From Bacteroidota bacterium (lineage in GTDB: Bacteria; Bacteroidota; Bacteroidia; Chitinophagales; Chitinophagaceae), in NCBI GenBank assembly GCA_029778965.1, contig JAKPBL010000294.1, positions 1 to 7,072 of the forward strand: a stretch of 7,072 bases of DNA, in the 5' to 3' direction. The notes under the pieces are model-generated. The model had not been told where the DNA came from and did no database searches. It saw only the letters and a list, made by a program, of their open reading frames with translations. The position numbers and the translations under genes are program-made. Below are positions 1 through 6,601 of the stretch, one piece after another; within the stretch, counting starts at the first letter, position 1; every line of letters starts with the position of its first letter.

Positions 1-1283
1 AGGTTCTGCCCCACCCAGGTTTTGGATTTGTCGTTGAACAGGGCCGCAAACTGGGTAAGTATCCTGGCGGTGGCGGTTTGATCCGCTGGACAAGGAACAT
101 AAAATCCTTCGCCGGGCTGAATCGAAAAGCTTAATCCGACAAGCTCGGCATCATTGGCATCGATGCCGGTCGTTTCTGTATCGAAGCAGATTTCTGCAGC
201 CGCGCCGAGCTTTTTGACCAGGGCCTGTATTGCGTCGACGCCTTCGATCATTTCATACCGATGCGGGGTGTTGTGGATATTCCGCTCGACCGGCAAACTT
301 TCTTCAGCGTCTGCGGCTGTGTCTTCGGCCGGCGCGGGTAAAGAAACGGGCTGACCGAACAGGTCTGTCTGCACCACTTGTGCAACCACCACATTCGCGC
401 TCACTACAATCTCTTCGCTGAGCACCCGCCGGGCGATGGTTTTAAATTCCAGTTCGGTAAAAACTTCCCGCAGCAAATCTTTATTCGGCGCTTTCAGGCA
501 AAAGTCTTCCTCATGAAATGATACCGGTACTGTGGTGATGATCGTTGCCAGCTTTTTGGAGAGGATGGCCGATTCCCTGCCGTTGCGAATTTTCTCACCC
601 AGGGCGCCTTTGATGGCATCGGCCGAGGCAAGAATGTTTTCCAGCGTGCCGTATTCGGCCAGCAGTTTCGCTGCTGTTTTTTCGCCCACACCCGCGATAC
701 CCGGAATATTGTCCACCGCATCTCCCATCAGTCCGAGCACGTCTATCACCTGTTCCACCGACCTGATATTCCATTTGGCACAAACTTCTTCGGGACCCAT
801 GATCTCTATATCGCCCCCCTGGTAGCCGGGTTTGTATATTTTGATTTTATCGGTAACCAGTTGACCATAGTCTTTATCGGGGGTTACCATGAAAACATCG
901 TATCCCTGTGCAGCCGCCTGCAGGCTGAGCGTACCGATCACATCGTCGGCCTCGTAACCGTCGAGCTCCACAACAGGAATATTGAATCCGCGGATGATGC
1001 GTTTGATATCGGGAATGGCCGCCAGGAGGTCTTCCGGCGCATCCTGCCTGTTGGCTTTGTATTCGGCAAAATCGCTGTGCCGTTCTGTGGGCGCATGGGT
1101 ATCAAAGCATACCGCCATGTGTGTCGGCTTGCGGTTGTTGATGAGCTCGAGCAGCGCATTGGTGAACCCAAACTGTGCGTTGGTGTTTTTGCCTTGCGAG
1201 GTGATCCGCGGACTGCGAATCAGCGCGTAATAAGCCCTGAAAATAAGGGCCATGGCGTCCAGCAGAAAAAGGCGTTTGTCCAT
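1..1283 (-). CDS. polA: DNA polymerase I, N-terminal 427 residues (runs off left edge)
   Basis: DNA polymerase I fills gaps in DNA repair and removes RNA primers from Okazaki fragments in the cytoplasm. The reverse-strand translation stays open from the ATG at 1283 to base 1. Residues 1-285 are the 5' nuclease (FEN) domain: 'LFLLDAMALIFRAYYAL' with acidic D9, 'CFDTHAPTERH' (D61), 'EADDVIGT' (111-118), 'TPDKDYGQLV' (134-143) and the helix-hairpin-helix stretch 'GDAVDNIPGIAGVGEKTA' (187-204). An acidic, alanine-rich linker spans about 290-340. The 3'-5' exonuclease domain follows, with the Exo I motif 'FDTETTG' (367-373; D368 and E370), so proofreading looks intact, unlike in PolA lineages that have lost it. 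The sequence ends at 'TWVGQN', the beginning of Exo II; the polymerase domain lies outside the window. The start is fixed because D9 is an active-site residue and the next Met (residue 11) would remove it. It is divergent from the small exported protein at 1414. Confidence 0.97.
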   Translation of the reverse strand, partial: MDKRLFLLDAMALIFRAYYALIRSPRITSQGKNTNAQFGFTNALLELINNRKPTHMAVCFDTHAPTERHSDFAEYKANRQDAPEDLLAAIPDIKRIIRGFNIPVVELDGYEADDVIGTLSLQAAAQGYDVFMVTPDKDYGQLVTDKIKIYKPGYQGGDIEIMGPEEVCAKWNIRSVEQVIDVLGLMGDAVDNIPGIAGVGEKTAAKLLAEYGTLENILASADAIKGALGEKIRNGRESAILSKKLATIITTVPVSFHEEDFCLKAPNKDLLREVFTELEFKTIARRVLSEEIVVSANVVVAQVVQTDLFGQPVSLPAPAEDTAADAEESLPVERNIHNTPHRYEMIEGVDAIQALVKKLGAAAEICFDTETTGIDANDAELVGLSFSIQPGEGFYVPCPADQTATARILTQFAALFNDKSKTWVGQN

Positions 1284-1286
1284 GCG

Positions 1287-1294
1287 CAAATATA
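1287..1294 (-). promoter_or_regulatory. Bacteroidota -7-like element just before polA
   Basis: On the minus strand the bases read TATATTTG, a full match to the Bacteroidota -7 consensus TAnnTTTG, followed by only three bases (GCG) before the polA ATG. No convincing -33 TTTG lies at the usual spacing; the closest TTTG is 13 bases upstream, which is too near. If the element is functional, transcription would begin at or next to the start codon. It is supported by consensus match and position only. Confidence 0.5.
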
Positions 1295-1413
1295 ACCGCC
1301 CGGTGCGCAAATTTTACGGGAAAATCACCTTAACATATTTTTTGGCCGTTGCTGGCACGGTCATTGGATAAGGGTAGGGGTAACTGCCATTCATTTATTC
1401 AAAAAATACGTTT

Positions 1414-1731
1414 ATGAAACAGTTGAAAATGACAGCCCTTGCGCTTGGGGTGATGACAGCCGGTTTGTTCGCTTTTAAAGCAGTTGATACCGGCTCGATC
1501 AAAGGAACCGTGAGCCCGGCAGATGGTGCCGTGCAGGCTTGGGCACTTTCTGCAGGTGATACCATGAAAGCGCCTATTAACAACGGTGCGTTCTCGATCG
1601 ATAACCTGAAGCCCGGCGACTATCGCCTGATCATCGAGGCAAAGCCACCGTATAAGAACCAGGCAAAAGAGGGTGTAAGTGTTAAAGATGGTTCACCGAC
1701 CGATGTAGGTGAAATCAAGCTGGAGCAATAA
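1414..1731 (+). CDS. Small exported protein with one carboxypeptidase-regulatory-like domain
   Basis: This 105-residue protein begins with a signal peptide: 'MKQLK', a hydrophobic core at about residues 7-20, and a likely signal peptidase I site after 'FKA' (residue 23). The mature part, about 82 residues, is a single beta-sandwich of the carboxypeptidase regulatory-like / transthyretin type: 'GSIKGTVSPADGAVQAWAL' opening strands, 'GAFSIDNLKPGDYRLIIEA' in the middle (59-76), and 'VSVKDGSPTDVGEIKLEQ' at the end. In Bacteroidota such domains usually sit at the N terminus of TonB-dependent receptors or in larger surface proteins. Here it stands alone, with no plug or barrel following before the stop and terminator. 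No catalytic residues are expected; a structural or binding role in the periplasm is inference. The ATG at 1414 follows an A-rich stretch (1400-1408) rather than a Shine-Dalgarno site; Met6 is a possible alternative start, but it would remove the positively charged n-region. It appears monocistronic. Confidence 0.85.
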   Translation: MKQLKMTALALGVMTAGLFAFKAVDTGSIKGTVSPADGAVQAWALSAGDTMKAPINNGAFSIDNLKPGDYRLIIEAKPPYKNQAKEGVSVKDGSPTDVGEIKLEQ

Positions 1732-1763
1732 GCCATAAAACCACAGAAAGCAGAAAACTTCAT

Positions 1764-1799
1764 CAGGCCGCCCAAACCAAGGGGCGGCCTGTGTTTTTT
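1764..1799 (+). terminator. Intrinsic terminator after the small exported protein
   Basis: A perfect 10-bp GC-rich stem (CAGGCCGCCC at 1764-1773, GGGCGGCCTG at 1782-1791) encloses an 8-base loop and is followed by TG and six T residues (1794-1799). It starts 32 bases after the stop codon at 1731. The flanks CAGAAAA (1751-1757) and TTTTCTG (about 1796-1802) can also pair, which could extend the structure. This is a textbook Rho-independent terminator and should isolate the small gene from GH16 downstream. Confidence 0.93.
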
Positions 1800-1800
1800 C

Positions 1801-1831
1801 TGCACCGGAATACAGCCTGTGTTCCGGTGCA
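1801..1831. repeat. Perfect inverted repeat between terminator and GH16 gene
   Basis: TGCACCGGAA (1801-1810) and TTCCGGTGCA (1822-1831) are exact reverse complements. Three further inner positions can pair (T-G, A-T, C-G), giving a 13-bp stem with a five-base loop, AGCCT. No T run follows, so it is not a canonical terminator by itself. The half-site centres are 21 bp apart, about two helical turns, so a dimeric operator is equally possible. It ends 58 bases before the GH16 start codon. Confidence 0.8.
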
Positions 1832-1876
1832 ATGACACTTGCGTGCCGGGCATCTGTGTGTTCGGTCGTAATGTCG

Positions 1877-1885
1877 TATCTTATG
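1877..1885 (+). promoter_or_regulatory. Weak -7-like element before GH16 gene
   Basis: TATCTTATG resembles the Bacteroidota -7 element TAnnTTTG with one inserted A, and it ends four bases before the GH16 ATG. No clear -33 TTTG was found at the expected distance. It is listed because it lies at almost the same distance from its start codon as the motifs before polA and uvrB. This is a weak call. Confidence 0.25.
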
Positions 1886-1889
1886 CGAT

Positions 1890-2672
1890 ATGCAACCATT
1901 TATTGCCATCGCACTCCTGTTGCTGGTGAGTAGCTGCAGGGAAAAATCGACGCCGCAAGATCATCTTGTATGGTCTGATGAATTCGATTATAACGGGCTG
2001 CCCGACAGCAGCAAATGGAGTTATGATACCGGTGGCGACGGCTGGGGAAACAACGAGTTACAGTATTATACAGCCGATCGCGTGGAGAATGCGCGGGTGG
2101 AAAACGGGTTGTTGGTACTGGAAGCGCGTAAGGAAGCCATGGAAGGCAGGTCTTACAGCTCGGCGCGACTGGTTTCCCGCAAAAAAGGCGACTGGCAATA
2201 TGGTAAAATGGAAATACGGGCGCAACTGCCCCAGGGGCGCGGTATATGGCCTGCCATCTGGATGTTGCCAACCGACTGGCGATACGGCGACTGGCCGCGA
2301 AGCGGGGAAATCGATATCATGGAGTTTGTAGGCTACGCACCCGACAGTATTTACGGAAGCGTTCATACCGAATCGTTCAATCACGTAAAGGGAACCCAAA
2401 GCACCCGGGGCGTTTTTATGCCTGACCAGGGAAAGGCATTTCATGTGTATGCCATTGCATGGGATGAAAACAGCATTCGCTTTTTTATCGATGGAAAGCA
2501 ATATCACCAGTTTGCCAATAATCACCAGGGATGGGAAGCCTGGCCTTTCGATCAGCGCTTTCACCTGCTGCTGAATATAGCAGTGGGTGGCAACTGGGGC
2601 GGGAAGGATGGCATCGACGAAAGCATATTTCCGCAGCGGATGCTGGTCGATTATGTACGCGTGTACCGGTAA
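1890..2672 (+). CDS. Lipoprotein glycoside hydrolase family 16, laminarinase-like endo-beta-glucanase
   Basis: This 260-residue enzyme probably hydrolyses internal beta-1,3 (or mixed 1,3-1,4) linkages of glucans such as laminarin or fungal and plant cell-wall glucan. The N terminus is a lipoprotein signal: a hydrophobic core at 4-13 and lipobox 'LVSSC' with Cys16, so the protein is membrane-anchored. Only one acidic residue follows in 'CREKS', so surface export is uncertain. The rest is a single GH16 jelly roll: 'VWSDEFDYNG' (27-36), 'GWGNNELQYYT' (51-61, typical of laminarinases), 'GRGIWPAIWMLP' (117-127), the catalytic motif 'GEIDIMEFVGY' (139-149; nucleophile E140, D142, acid/base E145), 'HVYAIAWDENSIRFFIDG' (185-202), 'LLLNIAVGGNWGG' (226-238) and terminal 'VDYVRVYR'. 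All catalytic residues are present. There is no carbohydrate-binding module or T9SS C-terminal domain. No SusC/SusD, regulator or second hydrolase is adjacent, so it is not in a visible polysaccharide-utilisation locus. The substrate is inferred from family resemblance. Confidence 0.94.
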   Translation: MQPFIAIALLLLVSSCREKSTPQDHLVWSDEFDYNGLPDSSKWSYDTGGDGWGNNELQYYTADRVENARVENGLLVLEARKEAMEGRSYSSARLVSRKKGDWQYGKMEIRAQLPQGRGIWPAIWMLPTDWRYGDWPRSGEIDIMEFVGYAPDSIYGSVHTESFNHVKGTQSTRGVFMPDQGKAFHVYAIAWDENSIRFFIDGKQYHQFANNHQGWEAWPFDQRFHLLLNIAVGGNWGGKDGIDESIFPQRMLVDYVRVYR

Positions 2673-4448
2673 TCAGGCTTCTGCCGTTTCGGCCACAAGC
2701 GGAATTTCTATATGTAGCTGGCAGCCGTTGCCGGGTGAAGAAACAATATTCATTTTTCCGTTGTAGAACTCGGTGCGGTTACAGATGTTTTGCAAGCCGA
2801 TGCCCCGCCCTTTTTTCTCTACGTCAAAGCCGATGCCGTCATCGGCGATCAGTAAACTGAAATGCGTTTCGCTGGCGGCAAGATCAATTTTTGCCTGTTT
2901 TGCCTTTGCGTATTTGACGATGTTATGCGTTTGCTCCTGGATGATGCGGTAAATGGTCAGCGTAAGCTTTTCATCGAGGGCATTGATCTGCTTGCGGCCT
3001 GTGAAGCTCACCGAGGTCTTGATCCTGGTTCCCATATTCAGTCCCTTTACCAGGTCTTCGATGGCAACGGTAAGCGGCTGTTTCTCGGAGATGGGCGATA
3101 CCAGCGAATGAGACAGCTTGCGTGTTTCGTTGATGGCGGTAAACACGTCTTCCCTCGCTTTCTCCAGTCTTTCGTCGCGGCGTTCCACGTTGCGGAGGGC
3201 AGTGTCGAGCATCATTTTAGCCGAGGCCAGTAACTGGCTGATATTGTCGTGCAGTTCGATGCCGATCTCTTTTCTTTCGGCCTCCTGGGTGCGCAGCGTT
3301 TGTTCAACGAGGTCGCGTTCCTGCTGTATCTTCTGCCGGAGAATGATATCGGTTATGTCGGTGGAAATACCCGCGATGCCATACACTTCATCATTTCGGT
3401 TGATCAGGGGGAACCGGATGGAATAATAATGCCGGGTTTCGTCGTTGAACGGCACCTGTTCTTCGGTTTCGGTCGGCGACCGTTGCTCCAGTACCCGTGC
3501 GTCGTTCCGGGCAAACTCCATGGCGAACTGTTCGGGGTTGAGGTCAAATACCGTTTTACCCGCTACGGCTTCGAAACTGGTGTTATAGGTTTTTTCGAAT
3601 TGTTTATTGACCAGCGTAAATCGTCCGTACACGTCTTTTACGTAAATGATCGATGAGGCATTGTCGATGATGGCCTGCAACAGTTGCCGGTTGTCTTCGA
3701 GCTGGCGCCGCGCATGGGTGGTGGTTTGTGTGTTCTTCCAGAGAATGTAGGTGGCGGCAATTACCAGCATTACCAGGAGGCTGGCCAGGAAGAAATTGAT
3801 CTTGCTGAAAATATCGTTGCTGCGGATACCGGCTTCTTTCCTGGCTGCGAGGGTGCGCGACTCATCAGCTTTTATCGCATCGATGGTAAGATCGAGGAAT
3901 CCCTGTTTGTTGACGACAGCATTGGCGATAATATAATTTTCCGCCGCCTGGGTGCCTTCTTTTTTCCGGATGGAGATGCATTGCTCCAGGAATGCCAGCT
4001 TCTGCTGCAGGTTCTTGCGCAACTGGTCGAGCCGGGCCTGTTGCGCCGGGTTGTCGGCACACAGCGCCTTGAGGTTTTTTATGCGGGTGAAGACCGATTG
4101 CTGCGTGGTATAAAAAGGGCCGAGAAAAGTATAATCGCCTGTGATAACGTAGCCCCGAACACCCAGCTCCAGGTCTTTCACCGCGGTGGAAATTCTTTCG
4201 GCGTCGAGCAGCACCTGCCGGGTATGATCGATCTGCTGCGTGGTTTCACGGTTGCCGAGGTTGTTCTGGTATCCTTTAAGCCCGAGCAGCAATATACCCA
4301 GTACCAGCAGCAGTGATACGACCAGCAGGTTCTGTTCGGTGGCAAGGGGTGTTTTAAAAAACCGGCGCAGGGCGGCAGGAGCCAGTTTTTTGCTAACCGC
4401 TGTCGCTGTGTGCCGAAGGCGCGAAAAAGAATATTGCCGGTTATTCAT
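2673..4448 (-). CDS. Membrane sensor histidine kinase, CHASE3-PAS-HisKA_3-HATPase
   Basis: This 591-residue kinase should sense a stimulus in the periplasm and/or cytoplasm, autophosphorylate on histidine and pass phosphate to a response regulator. Domain order: cytoplasmic basic N terminus (1-38); transmembrane helix about 39-58; a helical periplasmic segment about 65-212 of CHASE3 type, with the signature 'ELGVRGYVITGDYTFLGPF' (94-112); second helix about 217-236; PAS domain about 253-368 ('IIDNASSIIYVKDVYGRFTLVNKQF', then 'GIAGISTDITD'); coiled linker; a NarL-type DHp with 'ERKEIGIELHDNISQLL' (391-407, phospho-acceptor H400); and an HATPase with N box 'QEQTHNIVKYA' (504-514, N509), G1 'DDGIGFD' (536-542) and G2 'GRGIGL' (547-552). 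All kinase motifs are present. HisKA_3 kinases normally partner LuxR/NarL-type regulators, but none is in the window, so it is an orphan here. It follows uvrB after 99 bases on the same strand, with no obvious terminator between them. Its stop codon touches the GH16 stop codon. The next internal Met (227) is far too late to be the start. Confidence 0.95.
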   Translation of the reverse strand: MNNRQYSFSRLRHTATAVSKKLAPAALRRFFKTPLATEQNLLVVSLLLVLGILLLGLKGYQNNLGNRETTQQIDHTRQVLLDAERISTAVKDLELGVRGYVITGDYTFLGPFYTTQQSVFTRIKNLKALCADNPAQQARLDQLRKNLQQKLAFLEQCISIRKKEGTQAAENYIIANAVVNKQGFLDLTIDAIKADESRTLAARKEAGIRSNDIFSKINFFLASLLVMLVIAATYILWKNTQTTTHARRQLEDNRQLLQAIIDNASSIIYVKDVYGRFTLVNKQFEKTYNTSFEAVAGKTVFDLNPEQFAMEFARNDARVLEQRSPTETEEQVPFNDETRHYYSIRFPLINRNDEVYGIAGISTDITDIILRQKIQQERDLVEQTLRTQEAERKEIGIELHDNISQLLASAKMMLDTALRNVERRDERLEKAREDVFTAINETRKLSHSLVSPISEKQPLTVAIEDLVKGLNMGTRIKTSVSFTGRKQINALDEKLTLTIYRIIQEQTHNIVKYAKAKQAKIDLAASETHFSLLIADDGIGFDVEKKGRGIGLQNICNRTEFYNGKMNIVSSPGNGCQLHIEIPLVAETAEA

Positions 4449-4461
4449 GACGGAAAATGAA

Positions 4462-4469
4462 CAACGATA
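4462..4469 (-). promoter_or_regulatory. Possible -7-like element before the histidine kinase
   Basis: On the minus strand the bases read TATCGTTG, one mismatch from TAnnTTTG, ending 13 bases before the kinase ATG within the 99-base gap after uvrB. No well-spaced -33 TTTG was found. If functional, the kinase would have its own promoter in addition to any read-through from uvrB. Low confidence. Confidence 0.25.
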
Positions 4470-4547
4470 AACGGGTGGGTTTATTGCCGGAGGCTGAAAT
4501 TAGAACAAAATAATTGACAGATAGGGATTTAGGTGCTGCGGACCGGC

Positions 4548-6587
4548 CTATCTTTTCATGTCTTCGAGTTCTTTTTGCAGCCGGAACATTTCGTCTCTCA
4601 GCCGGGCTGCTTCCATGAAGTCGAGGTCGCGGGCGGCTTTTTCCATGGTCTTTCTGGTGTGGGCAATGGCTTTTTCAAGCTGGGGAATGGTTTTGTAGGT
4701 GGGCTGCTCTTCGGCGACCGCGGATACCAGCTCTCCATCGGGCGCCACGGCATATGGATTCCTGACGTCGTAGCCTTTGATTTCCAGCACCGCTGTTTGG
4801 GCCATCACCTGTTCTATTGATTTCTTCACCGTACGGGGCACAATGCCATGTGCCGCATTGTATTCGAGTTGTTTTTCCCGGCGGCGGCCGGTTTCATCAA
4901 TGGTGCGTTGCATGCTTTCGGTAATGCTGTCGGCATAAAAGATCACCAGCCCATCGACATTCCGGGCGGCGCGCCCGGCAGTTTGGGTAAGCGAGCGCTC
5001 GTTGCGCAGGAATCCTTCTTTATCGGCGTCGAGAATAGCTACCAGCGATACTTCGGGCAGGTCGAGGCCTTCGCGCAACAGGTTCACGCCCACCAGTACG
5101 TCGATCTCGCCGAGCCGCAGTTGCCGCAGGATCTCCACCCGGTCGAGCGTATCCACCTCGCTGTGTATGTATTTCGATTTGATATTGATACGCCCCAGGT
5201 ATTTGTCCATTTCCTCTGCCATGCGTTTGGTGAGGGTGGTGACCAGGATGCGGTCGCCTTTTTGTACCCGCAGGTCGATTTCATGCAGCAGGTCGTCGAT
5301 CTGGTTCACGCTGGGCCGTATTTCGATCGGCGGGTCGAGCAGGCCTGTTGGACGCACTACCTGCTCAACCACCACGCCGCCGGTTTTTTCCAGTTCGTAA
5401 TCGCCCGGGGTGGCCGATACATAGATCGTCTGGTTTACCAGCGATTCAAATTCGTGAAAGTTGAGGGGGCGGTTGTCGAGGGCGGAAGGAAGGCGGAAGC
5501 CATATTCCACCAGGTTGAGCTTGCGGCTGCGGTCACCCCCGTACATGCCGCTTACCTGCGGAATGGTCTGGTGGCTTTCATCGATCACGCAGAGAAAATC
5601 TCGCGGGAAATAATCAAGCAGGCAAAAGGGCCGGGTGCCGGGCATGCGCCGGTCAAAAAAGCGCGAATAGTTTTCGACGCCATTGCAATAACCCAGTTCG
5701 CGGATCATTTCCACATCGTAGTTCACCCGCTCCGAAAGCCGCTGGGCCTCGATGAATTTTTGTTGCTGTTTGAAATAATCCACCTGGGCCGACAACTCAT
5801 CCTGTATCTCGTACAGCACCTGCTGCATCTGGTCTTTGGGCGCCAGGTACAGGTTGGCGGGAAAGATGGCCGCATTTTCCAGTCGGCCGATGCGTTTGCC
5901 GGTTTTTACTTCAAAACTTTCGATGGTTTCTATATCGTCGCCAAAGAAAGTGATGCGGTAGCCGAAATCGAGATAGGGCAGGTTGATGTCAACGCTATCG
6001 CCCTTTACACGAAAGGTTCCCCGTGTAAACTCAATGGTGGTGCGTGTATAGAGCGAGTTTACCAGGGCATGTAAAAAAGCCTGGCGTGAAATGGTCTGAC
6101 CTTCGTGGATACGAATGATGCCGTTCTCGAATTCCGTGGGATTGCCTATGCCATAGATGCAGCTTACGGATGCGACTACGATGATGTCGCGCCGGCCGCT
6201 GAGCAACTGCGAGGTGGCCTGCAGGCGCAGCTTGTCGAGCTCTTCGTTGATGGCCAGGTCTTTTTCGATATAGGTATCTGAAACCGGTATATAAGCTTCG
6301 GGCTGGTAATAGTCATAATATGAAACAAAATAACCGACGGCATTGTCGGGAAAGAACTGCTTGAATTCGCCGTACAACTGGGCTACCAGGGTCTTGTTGT
6401 GGGTGAGCACCAGTGTAGGACGTTGTACCTGCTGAATGACGTTGGCGATGGTAAAGGTCTTGCCGCTGCCGGTTACCCCCAGCAGGGTTTGGTGCTGCTC
6501 GCCGGCGAGTATGCCGTCGGTTAGCTGCCGGATAGCTTCCGGCTGGTCCCCCGCCGGAGAATAGGGCGCTTTCAGAGTAAAAGGCAT
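4548..6587 (-). CDS. uvrB: UvrABC excinuclease subunit B
   Basis: UvrB is the damage-verification helicase of nucleotide excision repair: UvrA2B2 loads it at a lesion and it then recruits UvrC for the two incisions. The 679 residues match the usual family length. Visible landmarks: 'FTLKAPYSPAGDQPEAI' at the N terminus (adenine-recognition region); Walker A 'GVTGSGKT' (37-44, K43); the damage-probing beta-hairpin 'YYDYYQPEAYIP' (90-101); Walker B/DEAD-like 'VIDESHQT' (334-341); 'YVSATPGDYE' (389-398); 'IHSEVDTLDR' (474-483); 'GVNLLREGLDLPEV' (500-513); arginine-finger motif VI 'QTAGRAARN' (535-543); and the C-terminal UVR domain about 636-671 ('EKAARDLDFMEAARLRDEM'), which binds UvrC. Nothing is missing or frameshifted. 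The start fits the conserved N terminus; no in-frame Met follows early enough to replace it. It is divergent from the secreted protein at 6694. The 106-base gap holds no LexA-type box of the E. coli (CTG-N10-CAG) or Bacillus (GAAC-N4-GTTC) form, so SOS control cannot be claimed. Confidence 0.99.
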   Translation of the reverse strand: MPFTLKAPYSPAGDQPEAIRQLTDGILAGEQHQTLLGVTGSGKTFTIANVIQQVQRPTLVLTHNKTLVAQLYGEFKQFFPDNAVGYFVSYYDYYQPEAYIPVSDTYIEKDLAINEELDKLRLQATSQLLSGRRDIIVVASVSCIYGIGNPTEFENGIIRIHEGQTISRQAFLHALVNSLYTRTTIEFTRGTFRVKGDSVDINLPYLDFGYRITFFGDDIETIESFEVKTGKRIGRLENAAIFPANLYLAPKDQMQQVLYEIQDELSAQVDYFKQQQKFIEAQRLSERVNYDVEMIRELGYCNGVENYSRFFDRRMPGTRPFCLLDYFPRDFLCVIDESHQTIPQVSGMYGGDRSRKLNLVEYGFRLPSALDNRPLNFHEFESLVNQTIYVSATPGDYELEKTGGVVVEQVVRPTGLLDPPIEIRPSVNQIDDLLHEIDLRVQKGDRILVTTLTKRMAEEMDKYLGRINIKSKYIHSEVDTLDRVEILRQLRLGEIDVLVGVNLLREGLDLPEVSLVAILDADKEGFLRNERSLTQTAGRAARNVDGLVIFYADSITESMQRTIDETGRRREKQLEYNAAHGIVPRTVKKSIEQVMAQTAVLEIKGYDVRNPYAVAPDGELVSAVAEEQPTYKTIPQLEKAIAHTRKTMEKAARDLDFMEAARLRDEMFRLQKELEDMKR

Positions 6588-6591
6588 AGCG

Positions 6592-6599
6592 GAAAGTTA
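6592..6599 (-). promoter_or_regulatory. -7-like element just before uvrB
   Basis: On the minus strand the bases read TAACTTTC, one mismatch (last base C for G) from TAnnTTTG, ending four bases before the uvrB ATG. There is no clear -33 TTTG at proper spacing. The position mirrors the element before polA, which strengthens it a little. Confidence 0.35.
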
Positions 6600-6601
6600 C
6601 G

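Noticed and set aside
861..1295. Plus-strand open frame (144 codons) opposite polA
   Set aside because: Antisense to the conserved 5' nuclease domain and runs across the polA start; no domain seen.
1284..1413. Promoter for the small exported protein at 1414
   Set aside because: TTTG at 1341-1344 could be a -33 box, but nothing close to TAnnTTTG follows at the expected spacing, so no promoter was called.
2058..2564. Minus-strand open frame (168 codons) opposite GH16
   Set aside because: GH16 on the other strand carries the full catalytic motif and lipoprotein signal; this frame is a shadow.
3684..4316. Plus-strand open frame (210 codons) opposite the histidine kinase
   Set aside because: Antisense to a kinase with intact motifs; the product resembles no protein family and lacks a supporting start context.
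4848..6074. Long plus-strand open frame (408 codons) opposite uvrB
   Set aside because: It lies wholly inside the strongly supported uvrB gene, in antisense. Its product has no recognisable domain and the openness is explained by the GC-biased codons of uvrB.
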